From positions 868,001-932,000 of the forward strand of contig CAWBNP010000002.1 of assembly GCA_963790245.1 (NCBI GenBank): DNA of 64,000 bases, written 5' to 3'. Below the pieces are notes generated by a model. The model was given only the letters and a program-made list of their open reading frames with translations, had not been told where the DNA came from and made no database searches. The stretch is from JACCVG01 sp963790245 (GTDB lineage: Bacteria; Actinomycetota; Thermoleophilia; Solirubrobacterales; Thermoleophilaceae). This document shows, piece after piece, positions 53,309 to 61,208 of the stretch (position 1 is the first letter of the stretch; each line of letters opens with the position of its first letter). A program made the position numbers and the translations under genes.

Positions 53309-54180
53309 GCGCGCAGCGGAGCGCGCTCGAGCAGCGGCACCGACCGCTCCTCTACGCCGTTGCGCTCGGGGAGCAGGACCCTGCCTGCGGGCTGGCGGAC
53401 GGCCTCCGGATCAGAGCGCGCCAGGACGGTCGCAATCACGGCGTAGGCCATCGGTGCGAGCTCGCGCAGCGGCTGATGACTGTTGCGGCGCAAGCCCACC
53501 TCCACCTGCGCGAGCCGCTCGCTGCCGAGTGCGGCGTGGGCATCGATCAGGTTCGCGATCTCGACCCCATAGCCGACCGGGAACGGCAGTGCCTCCAGCA
53601 GCTCACGCCGTGCGGCGACCTCGCCCGCCAGCGGCTGACGGCAAACCGCGAGGTCGGGGAAGCAGAGGTTCAGCAGCGGCCGTGCGACGAGCTCGTTGAC
53701 GCGCCCGCCACCGTGGGGAACGACCTGGTCTCCGGCCGCGAACGGCCGGTCGTAAGCCGCCTTCACGAAACCGATCGACGGCTCGGTGAGCAACGGCCCG
53801 AGCACTCCAAGGGCGAAGGCCGGGTCGAAGGCGTGGCTATCTGTGTCGAGGAAGACAACGATCTCGCCGTCGGTCGCCGCCAGCGCCCGATACATGGCGT
53901 CGCCCTTACCGAGCACCGGTCCGAGCTCCGGCATCAGGGCCGATTCGCACAGGACTTCGGCCCCGTGCTCGGCAGCTACCGCAGCGGTCCCATCGCCCGA
54001 ATCCGCATCGACCACCACGATCCGGTCGAGCAGGCCGGCCGCGCGAAGCGGCGTCAGCTGATCGATCACCCCGCCGATCGTCGCCGCCGTCTCGCGCGCG
54101 GGGAGGATCGCCGTGACCGCCTCGGTCTTCCGCTCGACCAGATCGGCGAGCGCGAAGTCGGTGGCCGCGAACCGGCGCAT
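53305..54180 (-). CDS. gpgS: Glucosyl-3-phosphoglycerate synthase
   Basis: 291 residues, GT81 family. RIVVVDADSGDGT, VFLDTDSHAFDPAFALGVLGPLLTE (DxD at Asp112-Asp114), FVKAAYDRP, GGGRVNELVARPLLNL and LPFPVGYGVEIANLIDA align by eye along the whole length of M. tuberculosis Rv1208. It joins glucose from an NDP donor to 3-phosphoglycerate, the first step toward glucosylglycerate and methylglucose lipopolysaccharide. The start codon shares one base with the cyclase stop (TAATG). The phosphatase GpgP is not seen in the window. Confidence 0.9.
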   Translation of the reverse strand: MRRFAATDFALADLVERKTEAVTAILPARETAATIGGVIDQLTPLRAAGLLDRIVVVDADSGDGTAAVAAEHGAEVLCESALMPELGPVLGKGDAMYRALAATDGEIVVFLDTDSHAFDPAFALGVLGPLLTEPSIGFVKAAYDRPFAAGDQVVPHGGGRVNELVARPLLNLCFPDLAVCRQPLAGEVAARRELLEALPFPVGYGVEIANLIDAHAALGSERLAQVEVGLRRNSHQPLRELAPMAYAVIATVLARSDPEAVRQPAGRVLLPERNGVEERSVPLLERAPLRA

Positions 54181-55301
54181 TAAACGTCCGGCTCGAGCAC
54201 CCGGACGCGGAACGCCTTCGTGCCCCCCTCGATCCCCTTCAGGCTGCGCTCACCCGCAAAAGACCAGCTGTAGCGCCGCTCATCGACGACGCCCTTGACC
54301 GGCTCGGCGACGAGCACGCTTCCCGGCCGGGCGGCCTGCGTGAGCCGTGCCGCGAGGTTGATCGTGTGGCCGTACCAGTCCCCGGCGCGCGAGACCGCGG
54401 GACCGACGGCGAGACCGGCCTTGAGCTCGGGAAAGCCGCCGCCCTCCTGCCCCGCGCGCCTGACCAGCTCGAGGGCGGTGTCCAGCAGAGCGCCCGGATC
54501 CTCGCTGACCATCATCACCGCGTCGCCGATCGTCTTGACGAGCTGAACCGGCGCATCGATGACATCGCCGGCGAGATCGGCGAGCCTTCCCGCGAGCCGG
54601 CCCAGATCACCCGTAGGCAGCGTCTCCCCGAGGCGCGTGAACCCGACCAGATCGGCGAACGCCGCCGCGATCTCGGTCTCGCCCGCGATCTGGCCGGCGC
54701 GCCGTTGCGAGCCGGTGATCACATCCCGACGGATTCCCTCAAGCAGCTGGGCCTTGAACTGGTGGGTCAGGACGCCCCCGACAAGCGGTACGAGCTCGGT
54801 CGCCGCCTCGGCATAGCGGACAGCGAGGTCGAGTTCCGTATCCCCTGCCCGCATCAGCGCCGGCGCGACCACTTCGCGGGTGGCAGCCGCGACACGGGCC
54901 ATCGCCTCGCCGATCACGCGTGAGTTGTCGAGCAGGTCCTGTTCGGATAATCCGGAGTCGAGGAACCCCTTCAGCCGCCGCGCGGCTTCGAGGTCGTCGT
55001 CGCTGAAGGCCGGTATGTCGTCAGCGGCGGCGGGCAACCCGATCGCACGCCGCTGGCGGTTGAGGTACTCGAGCGATACCCCCGACTGCTCGGCTATCTC
55101 GATCGCCGTGTACTCGCGATCGCCGGTCAGCCGCAGCTCGACGAGCAGCAGCGCGAGCCGCTCCTCATCGATCGCACGTCGCAGCTCCTCCAGCGAGACG
55201 CCGGCCTCGGAGAGCCGCTCGAGCAACTCGAGCCGATGCGCGCGCTCATAGGCGCTGCCCGTACCCTCGAGCAGCCCCTCGCCCTCGAAGTCGATAGCCA
55301 T
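54180..55301 (-). CDS. Adenylate cyclase with N-terminal regulatory domain (Rv1264/Rv2212-like)
   Basis: 373 residues. Residues 1-200 are helical, with HTH-like REYTAIEIAEQSGVSLEYLNRQRRAIGLP, and match the adenylate cyclase regulatory domain of Rv1264/Rv2212. The class III catalytic domain follows: metal Asp217 (FADLVGFT) and Asp260 (KTIGDAVM), adenine-selecting Lys256, and transition-state Asn315/Arg319 (INLAAR). All key residues are present, so it is probably active and makes cAMP. It sits between an acyl-CoA ligase fusion (6 nt upstream) and gpgS (1-nt overlap), linking cAMP to lipid/polysaccharide genes. Confidence 0.9.
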   Translation of the reverse strand: MAIDFEGEGLLEGTGSAYERAHRLELLERLSEAGVSLEELRRAIDEERLALLLVELRLTGDREYTAIEIAEQSGVSLEYLNRQRRAIGLPAAADDIPAFSDDDLEAARRLKGFLDSGLSEQDLLDNSRVIGEAMARVAAATREVVAPALMRAGDTELDLAVRYAEAATELVPLVGGVLTHQFKAQLLEGIRRDVITGSQRRAGQIAGETEIAAAFADLVGFTRLGETLPTGDLGRLAGRLADLAGDVIDAPVQLVKTIGDAVMMVSEDPGALLDTALELVRRAGQEGGGFPELKAGLAVGPAVSRAGDWYGHTINLAARLTQAARPGSVLVAEPVKGVVDERRYSWSFAGERSLKGIEGGTKAFRVRVLEPDV

Positions 55302-55307
55302 CGGGCC

Positions 55308-57386
55308 CTAGAGCTCGGCGAGCTCGCGCTTGAGCACTTTGCCCGTGGCGTTACGTGGAAGCTCGTCAATGAACTCGACATCACGGGGCACCTTGTAGCC
55401 GGCGAGCTTGGACTTGACCTCTGCCTGGATCTGCTCGGCGCTCACGGCCGAATCGCCCTGCTTGACGACGAACGCCTTCAGCCGCTGGCCGAACTTCTCA
55501 TCGTCGACCCCGATCACGGAGACCTCGGCGATGCCGTCCATGTCGGAGATCAGATCCTCGACCTCGCGCGGGAAGACGTTCTCGCCCCCGGAAACGATCA
55601 TGTCATCGTCGCGACCGACGACGAACAGCCGACCAGACTCGTCGAGATATCCGACATCACCGGTCGACATCAGCCCGTCGATCACTTCCTTCCCGCCGCC
55701 TCCGGTGTAGCCCTCGAAGAGCATCTCGTTGGCGACGAAGATCCGCCCCGGCTCACCGGTCGGCATCTGGCTGCCGCGCTCGTCGTAGATCCGCAACGTC
55801 GTCCCGCGTGGGATCCGGCCCGCGGTCCCTGGCGCGGCGCGGAGGTCGGCGGGTGTGGCGATCGTCGCCCAGGCGACCTCGGTCGAACCGTAGAGGTTGT
55901 AGGCGACGTCGCCGAAGTCGTCCATGAACCGGATCGCGAGCTCGCCGGGAAGCGCCGAACCGGAGAGCGGCACGGCCGTGAGGCTGCCTGTGTCGTACTT
56001 GCGCCGAGTCTCGGGTGGTAGCTCCATGATCCGCTGGAGCATCACGGGGACCATCGGAGCGACGTCGACCTTGTAGCGCTCGATCGTCTCGAGCGTGGCT
56101 TCGGGATCGAACTTGCGCCGCAGCACGTAGGTCGCGCTGAGGATCATGCCGAGCGAGAAGTGCGCAAACCCCCAGGAATGGAACAGCGGGGCGACGATGA
56201 ATGTCGTATTGCGGGTCTTGAGGGGGATCTTCGACAGCAACGTGATCGCCGGGTCGATCCCGTCGGGCTGCTTGCGCGTCGCGCCCTTCGGAGTACCGGT
56301 CGTTCCCGAGGTCAGGATCACCACACGGCCGGGCTCGCTCGGCGGAACGTGATTGCTCCGATCACCGGCCTCGATCAACTCCTCGAGCGTCGCGTGCTCG
56401 CTCGGGCCGTCCTGCCAGGCGACGAACCGCTTACGGTCCACGCCGGCGTGCTCGAGCAGCCCGTCGAACTCCTGGTCATAGATGAGGGCGACGGGCTGTT
56501 CACGCTCACAGACATCGGCGAGCTGCGGGCCGGAGAATGCCGTGTTGAGATAGAGACAGTTGGCGCCCAGCTTCGAGAGCGCGATCGTCGCCTCGACGAA
56601 GCCGCGGTGGTTGCGGCACATGACGCCGACCCCTTGGCCTTCCAGAACGCCGGCGTCGGCCAGGGAATGCGCGAGCGCGTTGGTCCGTTCGTGCAGCTCG
56701 CGGAAGGTGAGCTCACCGAGTTCGTCGATCAAGCCGACGTCGTTGGGGTGCATCACCGCCGAGGCGGCGTAGCCGGCGGCTGGGGTCGGGCCGAAGCGGT
56801 TGAGCGCGACGAGGCTGCGAACTATCCGGTCCGGCCTGACCGGCCGTACGATCCCCGCCCCTCGCAGCACCCGTACGTCGTCGATCTTCTGGACCAGGCT
56901 GGCCACCACCCCGGAGCCGGTTGACCCGGACCCCGGCTCGGCCGAGCCGGCTCCGCCCTCGACCCGTCGCTTGAGGTTCTCGAGTGACTGCTTGAGGTTA
57001 TGGCGGACCATTGGTGAGGAGAGGCGATCTGAGACGGTGCCGAGCAGTCCGCCCGGCGCCTGGTAGCTGAGCCGAAACGTAACGGTTGTCCGGCCCGGTG
57101 TGCGTTCTCGCAGCCTCCAGCGGCCGCGCTGGTCAAGACCTGTGACGCTGGTCCACGCGAGATCACGGTTCGCGTCGTACTCGACGACCTCCACGAGGCT
57201 GCCGACCTCGGCCGAACCCACGCCCATCCGCATCGAGATACGGCTGCCGAGCCGTGTCGTTTCGTCACCCTCGACGTCCCAGCGCGTCATCCCCGCGAGG
57301 AAATGGCGCGCCTCCGCCGGATCCACGATCTGCTCCCAGACCTCGGCGGCTGCGGCCTCGATCGTGATCTTCTCCTCGACGCGCAC
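55308..57386 (-). CDS. SRPBCC domain fused to acyl-CoA synthetase
   Basis: 692 residues in two parts. Residues 1-145 are a START/SRPBCC lipid-binding domain (EKITIEAAAAEVWEQIVDPAEARHFL, then RGRWRLRE, TVTFRLSYQAPGG). Residues ~180-692 are an AMP-forming acyl-CoA ligase: VILTSGTTGTPKGATR (P-loop), NLYGSTEVAWATIATP, STGDVGYLDESGRLFVVGRDDDMIVSGGENVFP and the catalytic Lys in PRNATGKVLKREL. It would activate a fatty or other carboxylic acid; the SRPBCC part might deliver the ligand. GTG start, 10 nt after the PlsC-like gene. Confidence 0.88.
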   Translation of the reverse strand: MRVEEKITIEAAAAEVWEQIVDPAEARHFLAGMTRWDVEGDETTRLGSRISMRMGVGSAEVGSLVEVVEYDANRDLAWTSVTGLDQRGRWRLRERTPGRTTVTFRLSYQAPGGLLGTVSDRLSSPMVRHNLKQSLENLKRRVEGGAGSAEPGSGSTGSGVVASLVQKIDDVRVLRGAGIVRPVRPDRIVRSLVALNRFGPTPAAGYAASAVMHPNDVGLIDELGELTFRELHERTNALAHSLADAGVLEGQGVGVMCRNHRGFVEATIALSKLGANCLYLNTAFSGPQLADVCEREQPVALIYDQEFDGLLEHAGVDRKRFVAWQDGPSEHATLEELIEAGDRSNHVPPSEPGRVVILTSGTTGTPKGATRKQPDGIDPAITLLSKIPLKTRNTTFIVAPLFHSWGFAHFSLGMILSATYVLRRKFDPEATLETIERYKVDVAPMVPVMLQRIMELPPETRRKYDTGSLTAVPLSGSALPGELAIRFMDDFGDVAYNLYGSTEVAWATIATPADLRAAPGTAGRIPRGTTLRIYDERGSQMPTGEPGRIFVANEMLFEGYTGGGGKEVIDGLMSTGDVGYLDESGRLFVVGRDDDMIVSGGENVFPREVEDLISDMDGIAEVSVIGVDDEKFGQRLKAFVVKQGDSAVSAEQIQAEVKSKLAGYKVPRDVEFIDELPRNATGKVLKRELAEL

Positions 57387-57396
57387 CGTTGACCAG

Positions 57397-58296
57397 TTAC
57401 CCGATCACCGGCAGGCTGCGTTCCTCGGCGAGCGCGTCGAGTGCCTCCTGCATCCGCGTCGTGATCTCCCAGTAGATCTCGTCAACATCCGGCTCCTCGC
57501 CGAACTCCGCACGCAAGTCGATCGGGCGCAGCGCCTGCACCGTTACCTTGGCCGGCAGCGGAATGTGGCCGGCGAAGTCTCCGACGTTGAGGATCCACGG
57601 GAGGGCGATCGAGATTGGCAGCACCTTGAGCCGGAACGGCGGTCGATCGAGCCCCAGCGCACGAGCGATTCCGCGGCCCTGGCTGAGGAACAGCGCCGTC
57701 TCCTGGCCACCGATCGAGACGAGCGGGACAATCGGCACGCCCTGCTCGAGCGCCAGCCGGATGAAGCCCTTGCGGTCCGCGAAGTCGACGCGGGCCGACT
57801 GCCATGAAGGCCGGTGGACCTCGTGATCCCCTCCCGGGTAGACAAGCAACGCGGCGCCGCTCGAAAGCGCCTTGTGGGCGTTCGAGTGCGAAGCCGCGAC
57901 GGTCCCGTACCTGCGCAGGAAACCGAGGCCGGGTGCCGAGAGGACGAGGTTGTGGGCGAGCTGGAAGAACCGCCGCTCGACGCCGAAGTAGGTGTTGAAC
58001 GCCAGCGTGAAGACGATCGTGTCGGGGGTCATATTGCCGCCGGAGTGGTTGCCGACGATCAGCACTCCGCCCTCGTCCGGGATGTTGTGCAGACCGCGCA
58101 CCTCGGCCCGGAACCAGAAGCTCGCGAGCATCCAGAGGCCGGGGAGGCTCTCCCGGATGTAGTCGGGATCGCGCTCGTCCAGATCAGCCGGAGGAACGCG
58201 CGAGGCGACAGCGCCGCTGACCCCCTTGACCAACGAACCCGCGAGGTTGCGTACGAGGCTCAGTGCCCCATCGGATCCGTTGTCGCTCTCCCCCAT
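57397..58296 (-). CDS. PlsC-like acyltransferase
   Basis: 299 residues. VRGLHNIPDEGGVLIVGNHSGGNMTPDTIVF is the acyltransferase motif I region, followed by RRYGTVAASHSNAHKALSSGAALLVYPGGDHEV (motifs II-III) and GVPIVPLVSIGGQET (motif IV). In classical enzymes Asp lies five residues after the His; here it is eight after, as in lysophospholipid/diacylglycerol acyltransferase-like branches. It probably esterifies a glycerolipid or sugar with acyl-CoA at the membrane. ATG 58296 follows TAACGT by 7 nt. Confidence 0.85.
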   Translation of the reverse strand: MGESDNGSDGALSLVRNLAGSLVKGVSGAVASRVPPADLDERDPDYIRESLPGLWMLASFWFRAEVRGLHNIPDEGGVLIVGNHSGGNMTPDTIVFTLAFNTYFGVERRFFQLAHNLVLSAPGLGFLRRYGTVAASHSNAHKALSSGAALLVYPGGDHEVHRPSWQSARVDFADRKGFIRLALEQGVPIVPLVSIGGQETALFLSQGRGIARALGLDRPPFRLKVLPISIALPWILNVGDFAGHIPLPAKVTVQALRPIDLRAEFGEEPDVDEIYWEITTRMQEALDALAEERSLPVIG

Positions 58297-58303
58297 GCCC
58301 GAG

Positions 58304-58309
58304 ACGTTA
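58304..58309 (-). promoter_or_regulatory. -10 hexamer TAACGT for the acyltransferase-to-gpgS operon
   Basis: Minus-strand TAACGT overlaps the amidase stop codon and lies 7 nt before the ATG at 58296. It could give the PlsC-ligase-cyclase-gpgS unit its own promoter. Confidence 0.4.
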
Positions 58310-59752
58310 GCCCGTGCCGCCGAAGCCCGGCGGGCGGGCGGAAGCCCACGGGCGCTCACCCTCGATCTGGGCCGCGAGCTCGATCAGCGTGACCTCGTCG
58401 GCCGGCCGGCCGACGAGCTGGATCGAGAGGGGCATGCCGTCAGCGTCGAACCCGGCGGGCACGGCGGCCGCGGGCTGGCCCGTGACGTTCCAGGGGCCGG
58501 TGAACGCCGCGCCGAAGCCGCGCAGCCCGGCGAGCATGCACGCGAGCGCTCCACGCCCCTCGAGTGCGCCGACCGCCAGCGGCGGCGCCGGGACGGTGGG
58601 GGTCAGCAACACGTCGCAGCGATCGAACACGCGGTTGATCCGAGCGGCCAGGTCCACCTCCCGCGCGCGATCGCGATCGAGCAGCGACTGCGGGATCAGC
58701 GATCCGAGGCGGGCGAGCTGGCGCGAACGGCGCATCAGCCGCTTCGGATGGGCGATCGCCGCCGCATCATCAACAGCACCGCGCAGGTAGCGCAGCGAGA
58801 GGCTTGCGCCGATCTCTGAATAGATGCCGCCCGCCCGAACGCCGAAGTCCGGGCCCTCGTGAATGATCGTGTGCCCGAGCGAGGCGAGCAGCTCAGCGGT
58901 TGCCTCGACCGCCGACCGCTCTTCCGCGCCCACCGGGGCGAGCGTCGGCGAACCGAACGAAACAGCTATCCGCAGCAGCCGGGGAGGCCGTCGGGCAGCA
59001 GCGACGAAGGGCTCGGGCGGTTCCGGCAGGGCATTGGGATCACGCTCTGACGGCCCGCTGACGACGTCGAGCCAGAGCGCCGTGTCGAACACCGAGCGGG
59101 TCAGCGTCCCGGCCACCGAGAGACCGTGCCAGTGATCGATGAACGGCGTCAGCGGGACGCGGCCGCGCTGTGGCTTCAGCCCGAACAGCCCGCAGGCAGC
59201 GGCCGGGATCCGGATCGAGCCGGCCCCGTCGGAGGCGGAGGCAGCGCCGACCAACCCTGCGGCTACGGCCGCACCCGAGCCGCCGCTCGAACCACCGGGA
59301 GTGCGCCGCAGATCCCACGGGTTGCGGGTGACCCCCCAGGTCGCGGACTCGGTGAACATCCACTGGGCAAACTCGGGCTGGTGGGTCTTGCCGATCACGA
59401 TCGCGCCCGCGGCGCGCAGCCGCGCGACGAACTCGCTGTCCTCGGTGGGAGGAGCTCCGTAGGCGCCGGTGCCGTGAGTCGTCAGCTCACCCGCGAGGTC
59501 CCAGCCGTCCTTGATCGCGACGGGCACACCGAGCAGCGGCCGCTGATCGCCGGAACCGATCCGGGCGTCGGCCTGGGCCGCCTCGAGCAGGGCCCGCTCG
59601 GCGAGCACGACGCGAAAGCAGTTCAGCTCGGGCTCGAGCCGCTGAATACGCTCGAGCTGGAGTTCGACCAGCTCACGTGCGGAGATCTGTTTGCCGCGCA
59701 GCATCTCGGCTTGCGCGGCAATACCGGCGAAAGCGACTTCCACGGGCTCCAC
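58307..59752 (-). CDS. Amidase signature family enzyme
   Basis: 481 residues. VPVAIKDGWDLAGE holds the catalytic Lys, RTPGGSSGGSGAAVAAGLVGAASASDGAGSIRIPAAACG the cis-Ser and nucleophile Ser with the glycine/serine-rich signature. This fits amidases or, less likely, GatA; gatB and gatC are not nearby and the length is typical of free amidases. It would hydrolyse a small carboxamide in the cytoplasm. GTG start with TAGAGT 6 nt upstream. It is followed after 10 nt by the PlsC-like gene on the same strand. Confidence 0.88.
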   Translation of the reverse strand: MEPVEVAFAGIAAQAEMLRGKQISARELVELQLERIQRLEPELNCFRVVLAERALLEAAQADARIGSGDQRPLLGVPVAIKDGWDLAGELTTHGTGAYGAPPTEDSEFVARLRAAGAIVIGKTHQPEFAQWMFTESATWGVTRNPWDLRRTPGGSSGGSGAAVAAGLVGAASASDGAGSIRIPAAACGLFGLKPQRGRVPLTPFIDHWHGLSVAGTLTRSVFDTALWLDVVSGPSERDPNALPEPPEPFVAAARRPPRLLRIAVSFGSPTLAPVGAEERSAVEATAELLASLGHTIIHEGPDFGVRAGGIYSEIGASLSLRYLRGAVDDAAAIAHPKRLMRRSRQLARLGSLIPQSLLDRDRAREVDLAARINRVFDRCDVLLTPTVPAPPLAVGALEGRGALACMLAGLRGFGAAFTGPWNVTGQPAAAVPAGFDADGMPLSIQLVGRPADEVTLIELAAQIEGERPWASARPPGFGGTG

Positions 59753-59758
59753 GAGGCC

Positions 59759-59764
59759 ACTCTA
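59759..59764 (-). promoter_or_regulatory. -10 hexamer TAGAGT for the amidase gene
   Basis: Minus-strand TAGAGT lies 6 nt before the GTG at 59752. Confidence 0.4.
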
Positions 59765-59784
59765 GGGCGTCGCGTCGCGGGCGC

Positions 59785-59790
59785 TACGGT
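59785..59790 (+). promoter_or_regulatory. -10 hexamer TACGGT for the rhodanese gene
   Basis: TACGGT lies 6 nt before the ATG at 59797, back to back with the amidase promoter. Confidence 0.4.
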
Positions 59791-59796
59791 TGGCCG

Positions 59797-60135
59797 ATGG
59801 CCGCTGAACACAATCTGAGCGCCGAGCGGCTGCGCGATCTGCTCGCGGCCGAAGAGATCCAGCTGATCGACGTGCGCGAACCTCGCGAGTGGGATGCCGG
59901 GCGGATCGAGGGCGCCCGCCATATCGAGCTCGTCGACCTCCCCTCACAGGCCGGCTCGATCGACCGTGACACGCCGGTCGTCTTCCAGTGTCGGATCGGC
60001 GGGCGCTCGACGACGGCGGCCGATGCGTTCCGCGCCTCGGGGTATGAGGCCTACAGCCTCGAAGGCGGCCTTCTCGCCTGGGTCGCTGCCGGTCTGCCCC
60101 TGGTCCCGGACGGCGGCGAGGTCGCTGACCACTGA
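59797..60135 (+). CDS. Rhodanese-domain protein
   Basis: 112 residues, single rhodanese domain. LIDVREPREWDAGRIEGARHIELVDLPSQ and VVFQCRIGGRSTTAADAFRASGYEAYSLEGGLLAW, with Cys at the start of the active-site loop (CRIGGRS rather than the common CRSGxRS). It could transfer sulfane sulfur or act as a small thiol carrier. ATG 59797 is fixed by the TACGGT hexamer; longer open sequence overlaps the amidase gene. Confidence 0.88.
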   Translation: MAAEHNLSAERLRDLLAAEEIQLIDVREPREWDAGRIEGARHIELVDLPSQAGSIDRDTPVVFQCRIGGRSTTAADAFRASGYEAYSLEGGLLAWVAAGLPLVPDGGEVADH

Positions 60136-60151
60136 CCCGGTTTTCCAGGGC

Positions 60152-60157
60152 TAGGCT
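60152..60157 (+). promoter_or_regulatory. -10 hexamer TAGGCT before the broken small gene
   Basis: TAGGCT is 6 nt before the ATG at 60164, the standard leaderless spacing in this window. Confidence 0.4.
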
Positions 60158-60163
60158 GCGGCC

Positions 60164-60287
60164 ATGCCGAAGTTGCTCGAGGTCGGGGCCAAGCGTCTCC
60201 CGTTCATGCGCTGGTCGTTCGTGCGGATGATCCCAGACCCTGATCAAGGATCTGGTACTCGAGTCCGAGTATCTGGGCGCGGCCTAG
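60164..60287 (+). pseudogene. Small gene with apparent one-base frameshift
   Basis: From ATG 60164 the frame reads MPKLLEVGAKRLPFMRWSFV and continues to Ile at 60230. After that, the original frame has poor third-position GC (7 of 20 codons) and ends after 20 codons. Skipping C60233 restores a high-GC3 frame (14 of 17) reading QTLIKDLVLESEYLGAA to a stop at 60285. The corrected product would be 40 residues with no recognised family. This may be a real frameshift or a sequencing error in a CCC run. The end overlaps the convergent PfkB gene. Confidence 0.5.
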
Positions 60288-61114
60288 CCGACTAAGTCCG
60301 CGCGGGTGAGCTGTCCGGCGTACGGCCCGCGACCGGTCAGCACCGCGGCACCGCAGCGCGCGCCGAGCTCGATCGCGTGCTCGTGGTCCCAACCACAGGC
60401 CAGGCCGAAGCTCACTCCGGCCGCGAAGCTGTCTCCACACCCATACGCGTCGATCGGCGACCCGGGCGGCGCGCTCGCCGTGAAGCGCCCGGTCTCGCCC
60501 GCTGCGGTCTCGAAGCTGCCACCGTCCGCGCCATCGGTCCGGATGACGAGCGCGGGAGGGGGTTCGAGCGCACCGGCCGGGTAACCCTCGCCCGGATCTC
60601 GCGCGCTCCCGATCACGGCGTCAAGCGCCACGCCGGCCGCGCTCAGCGTGGCGAGCTCCCGCGTGGTCGCTGTCAGGATCCGGGCGCCGCGCGCGGCGTG
60701 CAGCGCGTCGGGGTCGCCCGCGACGAAGAAGACCGCATCGCAGCCCGCCAGCCGATCAAGCTGGAGCCCGTCCGCCAGCGACGGGACGAGCTTCGGCCCG
60801 AGCGTCGTGATCGTCCGCTCGCCGGCGTCGTCGACGAGCGTCAGCGCGCGGCGTTGAGAGCCGCGCCGCGCCGCATGGACCTCGACACCGAGCTCGGTCA
60901 GTTCCTCCAGACAGCGGTCCCCCAGGGAGTCCTGGCCTAGGACGGTGAACAACCGCGCGGCACCGGCCAACCTGGCGAGCTGAACAGCCGCCACCGCCCC
61001 ACCGCCGGCGGCGATTCCCCAGGCCGGCCCGGCGTGGGCGATCTCTCCGGCCGCCGGGACCCGGTCGACGGCGGCGAACTCGACCCACTCGACGTGGCCG
61101 ACCACCGCGACCAT
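60284..61114 (-). CDS. PfkB-family carbohydrate kinase
   Basis: 276 residues, ribokinase fold. VAVVGHVEWVEFAAVDRVPAAGE and GGGAVAAVQLARLAG open the fold, GSPIDAYGCGDSFAAGVSFGLACG is the C-terminal PfkB signature with the catalytic Asp of GCGDS, and an anion-hole glycine pair is present. It phosphorylates a sugar or nucleoside; the substrate is unclear. The ATG at 61114 is preferred over GTG 61135. Its 3' end overlaps the broken small gene. Confidence 0.88.
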   Translation of the reverse strand: MVAVVGHVEWVEFAAVDRVPAAGEIAHAGPAWGIAAGGGAVAAVQLARLAGAARLFTVLGQDSLGDRCLEELTELGVEVHAARRGSQRRALTLVDDAGERTITTLGPKLVPSLADGLQLDRLAGCDAVFFVAGDPDALHAARGARILTATTRELATLSAAGVALDAVIGSARDPGEGYPAGALEPPPALVIRTDGADGGSFETAAGETGRFTASAPPGSPIDAYGCGDSFAAGVSFGLACGWDHEHAIELGARCGAAVLTGRGPYAGQLTRADLVG

Positions 61115-61189
61115 GAAGGCAGGGACGGTGCTCACGCGCGCGAAGTATCCCCGTTACGGGAATGCGCGCGCCGAAACCACCCACCTCTG

Positions 61190-61195
61190 TAACGT
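61190..61195 (+). promoter_or_regulatory. Candidate -10 TAACGT for the PGRP amidase gene
   Basis: TAACGT lies 13 nt before the ATG at 61209, slightly longer than the usual leaderless gap here. Confidence 0.3.
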
Positions 61196-61208
61196 GTTGT
61201 TCTTCCTG

